In this document: positions 1 through 5,641 of the stretch, one piece after another
Layout of the letters: every line of letters begins with the position of its first letter
How positions within the stretch are numbered: the stretch's first letter is position 1
Origin: Saprospiraceae bacterium
GTDB taxonomy: Bacteria > Bacteroidota > Bacteroidia > Chitinophagales > Saprospiraceae
Length of the DNA stretch: 12,695 bases
Direction of reading: 5' to 3'
NCBI GenBank assembly: GCA_029262975.1
Contig: JAJCYJ010000637.1
Span: 1-12,695, forward strand
Notes under the pieces: model-generated
Databases searched by the model: none
What the model was told of the DNA's origin: nothing
The model's input: only the letters and a program-made list of their open reading frames with translations
Program-made: the position numbers and the translations under genes

Positions 1-99
1 CGTGCGTAAGCAGGCAGGCATTCCTGCCTGCCCGTGAGGACACGTCCGAGCAGGCAGGTTTTTGGTTTCCGCCGGTGGGCGGACAGGCTGTTTTTTTTT
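1..99 (+). repeat. GC-rich multi-hairpin intergenic repeat with terminator-like T tract
   Basis: Three GC-rich structures stand out from the AT-rich surroundings. GCAGGCAGG (10-18) pairs perfectly with CCTGCCTGC (23-31) over a CATT loop. The same CCTGCCTGC can instead pair with a second GCAGGCAGG (50-58), enclosing a CGTG-AGGA-CACG hairpin (33-44) and followed by TTTTT. TCCGCC-GGTG-GGCGGA (68-83) forms a 6-bp stem, and nine T residues follow at 91-99. On the plus strand this could end a gene lying left of the window. GC-rich palindromes of this kind also recur between genes in Bacteroidota, so a dispersed repeat is equally plausible. The remainder up to 182 shows nothing else. Confidence 0.5.
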
Positions 100-182
100 G
101 CGAATGAAAAAAAATGAACATATGCCAAGAGTTACGGTGAATATTGGTCAACCCACTGTATAAGACTAAGAACCGACAAAAT

Positions 183-1358
183 CTATTCTATAAATCCTGC
201 TTCTTTAAAGTATCGGAGACTACTCACGAATTTCATTTTTTTATCAAATGCTAATTTGGTGGCTTCCTGGACCATTTTAATTGCCTTATCTTTTTCTCCC
301 AATTTATAATTCAATACGGATAGCAGATCAAGGGTAGGAATATCTCCAGTGCTATCATAGCAATATTGCACTTCTCCCATGAGTGATTTTAGAAAAGTGT
401 TCTCTTGATTCTTTAACATCAGTGAGACCCTAAGGGTATTAGCATATTCAGGATCCGTACAATTTAATCTAACAAGTCTTCGCGCACCACTTTGGCAATA
501 AAGATTTAAACCTTCTTTATCTGTTTCCACAGACTCATAAAGTTGTAAAATATATGCATCATAAAATCTCTGATAATCTATACCTCGAAACACACTTTTC
601 ATTCGTCGATCTACATAGGTAATATCATCAGCGACATCTTCATTAAGACTATTTAAAAAAGCATTCATTAATTGATCACTAATGGTGACAATGCTATATG
701 CCGTATCAAATTGATTCAGATTTTCAAGAATATACTTGAAACTTTGGCTTCTATGATGATCCGCTGAATTCAAGACAAAATCAAGATCTTCCCTTGTTTG
801 AGGAGATTTCGTATTGTAAAAAAATTGAGGCACCAGCCTTCGGGCATCTCCTGAGAACCCTGAATCTGTAAGTAGTTTATAATATTCTTTTAATAGTACA
901 TTGTCCTTTTTATTAGACAAATATGATTTTCGCATAGTATTGATACCACTTACTTTTCTTGCATTGGATTTAATGACCTTTATCGTTTCAGAAGCATCCT
1001 TCCCTCCAGTCAGCCGATCGATTTCTTCGCCTTCTTTGCTGATAAAAATGAGTGTTGGAACGGATTTTATGTTCATCACTTCTACAAACGAAGATTCGAT
1101 ATTCGGGTCGATTCTTACATTTATAAAATTCAAATTAAGTATATCTGAAATCTCCTGATCTGCGAAAACTTCCTCATCTAGTTTTCTGCACTTTCTGTTG
1201 TCTGAGACACAGACCTTGATAAAAGTGGCCTTTTTCAATTCTTTAGCCTTCAATCTTGCCTGATCAAAGGAATTAAAAAATATTACCTGCCCTTGCATAG
1301 AAACGTGGAACAGTAAGAAGCAAAAAACAATAGTCAGGTTCACGAGAATATTTTTCAT
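183..1358 (-). CDS. Exported thioredoxin-fold protein with degenerate active site
   Basis: 391 residues. A signal peptide is visible (basic start, hydrophobic core about residues 4-19, likely cleavage near residue 23-24), placing the protein in the periplasm or envelope. Residues ~30-130 resemble a thioredoxin-like (Thioredoxin_7/DsbD-gamma-type) domain: a beta strand leading into the active-site helix, then the cis-proline motif SVPTLIFI (Pro101) and a following GGK segment. The usual CxxC is not intact: Cys57 lies in the resolving-cysteine position, but the nucleophile position is Asn54 (NRKC). Another cysteine, Cys50, lies upstream. Classical disulfide exchange is therefore doubtful; a chaperone-like or modified redox role is possible. 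Residues ~140-391 are helical with no recognised motif. The gene is transcribed divergently from the M20 hydrolase, with about 270 bp between starts. The fold is fairly secure, the function unknown. Confidence 0.8.
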   Translation of the reverse strand: MKNILVNLTIVFCFLLFHVSMQGQVIFFNSFDQARLKAKELKKATFIKVCVSDNRKCRKLDEEVFADQEISDILNLNFINVRIDPNIESSFVEVMNIKSVPTLIFISKEGEEIDRLTGGKDASETIKVIKSNARKVSGINTMRKSYLSNKKDNVLLKEYYKLLTDSGFSGDARRLVPQFFYNTKSPQTREDLDFVLNSADHHRSQSFKYILENLNQFDTAYSIVTISDQLMNAFLNSLNEDVADDITYVDRRMKSVFRGIDYQRFYDAYILQLYESVETDKEGLNLYCQSGARRLVRLNCTDPEYANTLRVSLMLKNQENTFLKSLMGEVQYCYDSTGDIPTLDLLSVLNYKLGEKDKAIKMVQEATKLAFDKKMKFVSSLRYFKEAGFIE

Positions 1359-1552
1359 ATCGGATATTAAGCGAGTTTCAATTTAGAAATTATCAATTGA
1401 TATGTGGTTAAAAAACGACATCTAATCCCTATTAGCTGTTTATAGATGGCTTGAACCCGTCTTAATAATAAACACTCAACATGCCCTGTCAATGTCCTGA
1501 CCTTAAAATAAACATGTCGCGTTTGTATCGGTTGGGGGAATAATATTTTTGG

Positions 1553-1585
1553 TTTGGAGATAAAACTACCCTGCAAGTAATTCTG
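1553..1585 (+). promoter_or_regulatory. Candidate Bacteroidota-type promoter for the M20 hydrolase
   Basis: TTTG at 1553-1556 and TAATTCTG at 1578-1585 are separated by 21 bases. Their centres are about 27 bases apart, close to the spacing known for the -33 TTTG and -7 TAnnTTTG elements of Bacteroidota. The -7 box has one mismatch. Transcription would start near 1589-1592 and leave a leader of about 40 nt before the ATG at 1632. Confidence 0.4.
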
Positions 1586-1631
1586 TAACTTACTGTGATA
1601 AGATCTCATAATTAACGCAAAATTGATCAAG

Positions 1632-3077
1632 ATGAAATGTAAAAACGTACTTATTCTCGTCATCCTCATATCGTTTTATGTGAACGCTATGGCTCAAGAA
1701 ACTCCTGAGCAATTAAAACAACAAGTAATTCGATCTGTAGACAAGCACGAGGCTGAATTGATAAATCTCAGTGACAAAATATGGGCATATGCTGAAACAG
1801 CTTTAAAAGAAAAACAATCTTCAAAATTACTGGCGGACTATGCTGAGTCACAAGGATTCAAAGTTACACGGGGAGTAGCAGAAATGCCTACTGCCTTCAT
1901 TGCAGAATATGGGTCTGGGCGTCCATTGATTGGCATTTTGGGAGAATATGATGCATTGCCCGGGATTTCTCAAAAAGCGAGCTCCACGCAGGAGTCATTA
2001 CAAGAAGGTGCCGCCGGCCATGGATGTGGGCATAATTTATTTGGAGCCGGAAGTATAGGAGCAGCTGTTGCCATCAAAGAGCTCATGGAAAAAGGATTAA
2101 TAAATGGTACTGTAAGATTTTATGGGACGCCGGCAGAAGAAGCCATAGGTGGCAAAATATATATGGCACGAGAAGGCCTCTTCGATGATCTTGATATCTG
2201 TATGGACTGGCATCCTTCTAACAGTACCAAGGCAGGCGTCCAAAGTTCTAAGGCAATGATTGATTTTAATGTCGAATTTTTTGGCAAGACGGCACATGCA
2301 TCGGGTGACCCCTGGAATGGTAAAAGTGCTCTCGACGGACTTGAACTTTTTAATATGGGCGTGAACCTGTTACGGGAGCATATCAGACCAACGGTTAGAA
2401 TTCACTATGTGATATCTGCAGGAGGGGATGTGCCGAACGTTGTGCCTCCATATGCCAAAGTGTGGATGTGGATCAGAGACTCAAAACGCAGTGGGGTTTT
2501 TGAAGTATTTGACCGGGTACAGAAAATAGCGGAAGGAGCAGGCTTGATGGCAGCAGTAGATCATAAAATTAGCATCAATAACGGTGATTATGAAATCCTG
2601 GTGAATCGTACCGGTGGTCAGCTCGTTCAAAACAATCTGGAGACACTTGGTGACATTTTATATACAGACGAAGAAATAGCTTTTGCTAAAGCTATTCAAC
2701 GAGCTACCGGGAAAAAGGAAGACGGGATTGATGGTAAGATTACTCCATTAGAAGAGACAGAAGAAGACCCCTCAGGTGGATCTACAGATGTTGGAGATGT
2801 GAGTTGGGTCGTGCCCGTGATTCGATTAAGAGCTACAACGGCACCCAAGGATACACCCTGGCATTCTTGGCCAGTGGTTGCCTGTGGCGGAATGTCTATT
2901 GGTCATAAAGGACTGCTTCATGCCGCTAAAGCACTTTCGATGACGATGGTAGATTTATATACTAACCCGGAGAAGAGAAAAGAAGTGCGTCAAGAGTTTG
3001 ATGAAAGAAAAGGAGATCATCAATTTGAGGCCATGTTAGCTGAAGGACCGCCGCCTTTACCTGAGGGGGGTAATTGA
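1632..3077 (+). CDS. Exported M20-family amidohydrolase, AbgB-like
   Basis: 481 residues from the ATG at 1632, the usual size of AbgB-type hydrolases. A TTG nine bases upstream would only add MIK, so the ATG is preferred; it starts a clean signal peptide (residues 1-21, cleavage after AMA). The family removes acyl or amino-acid groups from amides using a two-metal site; AbgB with AbgA cleaves p-aminobenzoyl-glutamate. Visible motifs are GEYDALPG (104-111), GHGCGHN (129-135, likely metal ligands Cys132/His134), the PAEE pair (Glu169/Glu170), DWHPS (His194), a lid/dimerisation domain from ~205 (GKTAHASGDPWNG) to ~315, DPSGGSTDVGDVSW (379-392) and the final HKGLLHAA segment (425-432). The C-terminus is rich in Glu and Pro. 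AbgB of E. coli is cytoplasmic, so export is notable; a peptide-like or N-acyl substrate outside the inner membrane is plausible. No AbgA-like partner is in the window. Confidence 0.9.
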   Translation: MKCKNVLILVILISFYVNAMAQETPEQLKQQVIRSVDKHEAELINLSDKIWAYAETALKEKQSSKLLADYAESQGFKVTRGVAEMPTAFIAEYGSGRPLIGILGEYDALPGISQKASSTQESLQEGAAGHGCGHNLFGAGSIGAAVAIKELMEKGLINGTVRFYGTPAEEAIGGKIYMAREGLFDDLDICMDWHPSNSTKAGVQSSKAMIDFNVEFFGKTAHASGDPWNGKSALDGLELFNMGVNLLREHIRPTVRIHYVISAGGDVPNVVPPYAKVWMWIRDSKRSGVFEVFDRVQKIAEGAGLMAAVDHKISINNGDYEILVNRTGGQLVQNNLETLGDILYTDEEIAFAKAIQRATGKKEDGIDGKITPLEETEEDPSGGSTDVGDVSWVVPVIRLRATTAPKDTPWHSWPVVACGGMSIGHKGLLHAAKALSMTMVDLYTNPEKRKEVRQEFDERKGDHQFEAMLAEGPPPLPEGGN

Positions 3078-3152
3078 TTGATTGTATTTATAAAAAGGAA
3101 TAGTATACTAAAATATCATCGTGTCTGAAAATTGTAACTTTTCTATTGTTTT

Positions 3153-3194
3153 AAATAGTTATGAACGCAACAAATAGTTATGGAAATAGTATTG
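3153..3194 (+). repeat. Short tandem motif AAATAGTTATG (2.5 copies)
   Basis: AAATAGTTATG occurs exactly at 3153-3163 and 3172-3182, 19 bases apart. A degenerate third copy, AAATAGTATTG, follows at 3184-3194. The motif lies in the 230-bp space between the M20 hydrolase and the small secreted protein, just upstream of a -7-like box. Phased direct repeats upstream of a promoter could be operator sites, but in AT-rich DNA chance is a real alternative. Confidence 0.3.
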
Positions 3195-3199
3195 AGGCC

Positions 3200-3207
3200 T
3201 AATTTTG
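3200..3207 (+). promoter_or_regulatory. Candidate -7 promoter element TAATTTTG
   Basis: Exact match to the Bacteroidota -7 consensus TAnnTTTG, about 100 bases upstream of the small receptor-L/IPTL gene. No good TTTG or TTG is found at the expected -33 distance. A small inverted repeat, ACAAATG-AAAAC-CATTTGT (3212-3230), lies just downstream and would sit at the very start of such a transcript. Confidence 0.3.
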
Positions 3208-3307
3208 GGTTTACAAATGAAAACCATTTGTGTAACACAAGATACTGATTGATAAATTATTATATATTATTATTTTTTTACATATAAATATAGAGTATAT
3301 TGATTGA

Positions 3308-3865
3308 ATGAAAGTAACAGGACTGGTGATTTTCTTGCTAATTGGGTGCCTATCAGAGGTTTTATCCTGTAGCAGTCATAGCGTTTCGACTCAGTCAGAG
3401 CTTAATCAGTTAAGTATTTGTACAATAATGACAGGTGACCTTATAATTGAAACAAGCACTTCTCAAATTGATCCGATTACAAATTTGGACAGTCTTGAAA
3501 ATCTTATTTCAGTTGGAAACCTTATCATTATCAACAATCCATTTCTTCGAAATATCTCCGGATTGATGAACCTTGATACTGTAAGAGGAGATCTAAATAT
3601 TAGAAACAATTTACTTTTAACGGAATGCTGTGTCTTAAACCGATTGCTTACGATGGGTGTGGTGGGTGGTAATGTTTTTATGACGGGTAATTCAACTTTT
3701 GGAAATTGTAATAATGATGGAAGCAATATCTCAGCTTGTCGAATCATTCCTTCCTTACATACATGGGGAATTATAATTCTCTTTCTTATGCTGGTAATAA
3801 TGGGAGTTGTAAAAATTCTAAATATTAAACTTGTTCCGATTATACAATTGAACGAGGGTTCGTAA
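3308..3865 (+). CDS. Small secreted receptor-L-like protein with IPTL-CTERM-type anchor
   Basis: 185 residues. The signal peptide probably ends after Ser20, giving a mature N-terminus of CSSHSVSTQSEL, which matches the start (C..., sTQ..., C.. i.GdL.I) of receptor-L/leucine-rich-like repeat proteins common in Saprospirales. Repeats with the pattern L.nL..v.GnL.I.nN..L occupy ~55-105. A cysteine-rich end follows (Cys107, Cys108, Cys134, Cys144; CC...VGG motif). Residues 147-170 form a tripartite sorting tail: IPSLHTWG, then a hydrophobic helix, then lysines. This resembles the IPTL-CTERM signal (IPTLxEWG). About 14 residues (LNIKLVPIIQLNEGS) continue past the usual end, which is unusual. The architecture looks like a minimal version of much larger surface proteins. 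It is likely envelope-anchored or a sorting substrate; ligand unknown. Confidence 0.75.
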   Translation: MKVTGLVIFLLIGCLSEVLSCSSHSVSTQSELNQLSICTIMTGDLIIETSTSQIDPITNLDSLENLISVGNLIIINNPFLRNISGLMNLDTVRGDLNIRNNLLLTECCVLNRLLTMGVVGGNVFMTGNSTFGNCNNDGSNISACRIIPSLHTWGIIILFLMLVIMGVVKILNIKLVPIIQLNEGS

Positions 3866-3885
3866 AAACGAACACTTGTTCAATT
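3846..3885. terminator. Long hairpin spanning a stop codon, candidate bidirectional terminator
   Basis: AATTGAAC (3846-3853) pairs with GTTCAATT (3878-3885), and GTTCGT (3858-3863) pairs with ACGAAC (3868-3873) over an AAAA loop. The intervening GAGG/ACTT also pairs except at one position, giving a nearly continuous 18-bp stem. The stop codon of the receptor-L gene (3863-3865) lies in the stem-loop. The hairpin sits between convergent genes and reads equally on both strands. There is no strong T tract on the plus strand, so it may protect mRNA ends or limit read-through rather than act as a classical terminator. Confidence 0.55.
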
Positions 3886-3926
3886 ATTAGAGTTAATTCC
3901 TGACAAGTGACTTCCAATTATTTTTA

Positions 3927-4748
3927 TTATAAAGTGGATAGTTTTTGATTTATGGAAGCTAATAGGTCTTTAGTCGCTTTGTGATTGCGCAATCTTGGTT
4001 TTAGTCGGAGGATAGAAGATCTTGCATTAATCAAATCATTTTTGGCTAATGCAAAGTCATCAACGAGGAGATAGTTTAAGGCACGTTCATACAAGGCCCA
4101 TTCTTTTCTGTTCGATTGATTTATGATAATAGATTGATAATAAATGGCAGATCTGTAATCACCCTGGGCAAGCGATAATGCTACCAGGCGCTGGTAAAAT
4201 ATCCGAAGTGAGCCCAATGTTTCAATCCCGGAATAAATGATATCTCCAGCCAGACATTTACATTCGGATGTGTTACAATTTTCCCAGGCTATAGATGCTT
4301 CGATATAATTTTCAGGAAGTGTTTTTGCCGCATAGTTGATAACATTTTCAAAAGCCAGGGCGGCTTCTTCGTTTCTATTTTGTCGAAGCAACGTTTGCCC
4401 TTTTAACCGTAACGCCTTTACATTTTGTTGATCCTCATTTAGAATCTTGTCGAGGTAATCATTTGCGGTATTATAATCTCTTATGGCATAGTAAACAGAA
4501 GCAAGGTTATACTCAAGTTGTACATCCTCGAGACCCAGCTTTTTACAAAACTTAAAATCTTTTATAGATTTCTTATAGTCTTCATGTTGTAAATAAAGTT
4601 GTCCGCGGGCGAAATAAAGCAGGGCACTATCCGGATATGTTTTAATTTGTTTACTTGCTTCTTCTATCCGTTCATGAAGATCTCCATGACCATGTAAAGC
4701 CATCGGGAGAAGGGAAAAACAAAAGAATACCAGAAGATTAAGATTCAT
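3927..4748 (-). CDS. Exported TPR-repeat protein
   Basis: 273 residues with a signal peptide (hydrophobic core ~3-18, ending near LHG20). The mature start HGDLHERIEEASKQI, followed by YPDSALLYFARGQLYLQHEDYKKSIKDF, gives a clear first tetratricopeptide unit at ~41-74. Further TPR helices cover ~75-140 and ~185-250. Between them lies a cysteine cluster, ENCNTSECKC (Cys158, Cys163, Cys165), and Cys68 is in the first repeat. TPRs mediate protein contacts, so a periplasmic scaffold is likely, but no partner can be named. The gene is convergent with the receptor-L gene and faces the repeat-rich gap. Function is not recognised. Confidence 0.8.
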   Translation of the reverse strand: MNLNLLVFFCFSLLPMALHGHGDLHERIEEASKQIKTYPDSALLYFARGQLYLQHEDYKKSIKDFKFCKKLGLEDVQLEYNLASVYYAIRDYNTANDYLDKILNEDQQNVKALRLKGQTLLRQNRNEEAALAFENVINYAAKTLPENYIEASIAWENCNTSECKCLAGDIIYSGIETLGSLRIFYQRLVALSLAQGDYRSAIYYQSIIINQSNRKEWALYERALNYLLVDDFALAKNDLINARSSILRLKPRLRNHKATKDLLASINQKLSTL

Positions 4749-4797
4749 ATCAAATGTTTCAGTTAATCCCCAGTAATTTTATTGTTGGCGTCTAAAC

Positions 4798-4805
4798 CAA
4801 AGATA
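4798..4805 (-). promoter_or_regulatory. Candidate -7 promoter element TATCTTTG for the TPR gene
   Basis: On the minus strand TATCTTTG matches TAnnTTTG exactly and would place the start of transcription about 40 nt before the ATG at 4748, a leader length like that proposed for the M20 gene. No TTG or TTTG lies at the correct -33 distance, so support is partial. Confidence 0.35.
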
Positions 4806-4903
4806 AAATCACTGATCAAAATAGCCCTAATTATTTATTTATTAGTATTCTGAACAAAGTAGTTGTGAAAATTTAGATTTATACTATGGTATATACCTAT
4901 AAT

Positions 4904-5066
4904 TCTTGCGGACCAATGCGATGGATAGCGATGGGTTAAAACCCAACGCTTAGTGAGAAACGCTCCTTCAGAGCTTGGATTTCATTACAAATTGAAATGG
5001 CCTGTTCCAGTCATCATTTCCCTGGAAGGAAAATATTCCTAGGAAGGGTTTAAATCCTTCGTAATC
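4904..5066 (+). repeat. Multi-hairpin module, copy A
   Basis: Begins TCTTGCG and ends CTTCGTAATC. It is a diverged direct copy of 5378-5544; a 22-base block (4985-5006 against 5461-5482) is identical. Structures inside are GCGATGGGTT-AA-AACCCAACGC (4928-4949, one A/A mismatch), GCTCC-TTC-AGAGC (4962-4974), TCCCTGGAAGGAA (5019-5031, imperfect) and GAAGGGTTTAAATCCTTC (5043-5060). The 155 bases before it (4749-4903) show only AT-rich sequence and the -7-like box. Confidence 0.75.
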
Positions 5067-5084
5067 ATGGCATATTTAATTTGA

Positions 5085-5303
5085 GCCTTGTAAGGGCGAC
5101 ACATTTTAGCCAGGGTCGTAAGACCCTGGTTTCATGGGGTAGAAATATGAGCTCTGTAGGAGCGACAGATAAGTACAATTAATCTACATCTGGTAGACAT
5201 TTTAAAAGGCAAAGAACCCTATAATTCGAGTATATATCGTCCTTACAGGACTTTTTACAAGGCATATATTGAAACTTTGCAGATTGAACAGCCCTGGAGG
5301 GGC
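5085..5303 (+). repeat. Array of short covarying hairpins between the two modules
   Basis: Four 13-base hairpins share the fold NNCCT-xxx-AGGNN but differ in stem sequence: GCCTTGTAAGGGC (5085-5097), GCTCTGTAGGAGC (5151-5163), GTCCTTACAGGAC (5239-5251, the same motif on the other strand) and GCCCTGGAGGGGC (5291-5303). Three plus-oriented copies continue with GA and usually CA (GGGCGACA, GAGCGACA, GGGCGATT). Between the first two stands a perfect 8-bp hairpin, CCAGGGTC-GTAA-GACCCTGG (5110-5129). No ORF has coding character here. The pattern resembles REP-like intergenic palindrome families seen in many bacteria; the identity of this family is not established. Confidence 0.7.
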
Positions 5304-5377
5304 GATTTTATTCAATTTGATCGACAATTCTAATAATTGTGAAATGTGATAATGCCATATAAATGTCCCTTGGGAAA

Positions 5378-5544
5378 TCTTGCGTACCAATGCGATGGAT
5401 AGCGCGATGGGTTAAAACCCATCGCTTAAAAAGAAACGCTCCTTTAGAGCTTGGATTACGTTACAAATTGAAATGGCCTGTTGCCGTCATCATTTCCCTG
5501 AAAGGGAAAATATTTATATCGAAGGGTTTTAATCCTTCGTAATC
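5378..5544 (+). repeat. Multi-hairpin module, copy B
   Basis: Second copy of the module at 4904-5066, in the same orientation. Its hairpins are better preserved: GCGATGGGTT-AA-AACCCATCGC (5404-5425) is a perfect 10-bp stem, TTTCCCT-GAA-AGGGAAA (5493-5509) is a perfect 7-bp stem, and GCTCC-TTT-AGAGC (5438-5450) and GAAGGGTT-TT-AATCCTTC (5521-5538) are also present. A 2-base CG insertion near 5402-5406 separates it from copy A. The ~97 bases between this copy and the transporter ATG (5545-5641) contain no clear -7 box and no Shine-Dalgarno site. Confidence 0.75.
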
Positions 5545-5641
5545 TTCAATCGCGAAGAAATGAATTGCACCTGACTAAATATAAAAAGGGCATAATGACA
5601 TACGCACATACATCCTTTCGCTATTTCCCTATTTTTACCTG

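Noticed and set aside
1623..1631. TTG start for the M20 hydrolase three codons upstream
   Set aside because: The ATG at 1632 gives a normal signal peptide and no ribosome binding site favours the TTG.
1367..1669. Minus-strand 100-residue open frame between the divergent genes
   Set aside because: It overlaps the start of the M20 hydrolase, has no family features and covers the likely promoter region.
3308..3370. Lipobox LIGC at residues 11-14 of the receptor-L protein
   Set aside because: The region before it is very short, and homologous mature proteins seem to start at the later Cys21, matching cleavage after Ser20.
5202..5390. Minus-strand 62-residue open frame in the repeat region
   Set aside because: It reads through the hairpin array and has no coding character.
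4904..5544. CRISPR array
   Set aside because: The repeats are hairpins of varying sequence and spacing in both orientations; there are no identical repeats separated by unique spacers and no cas genes.
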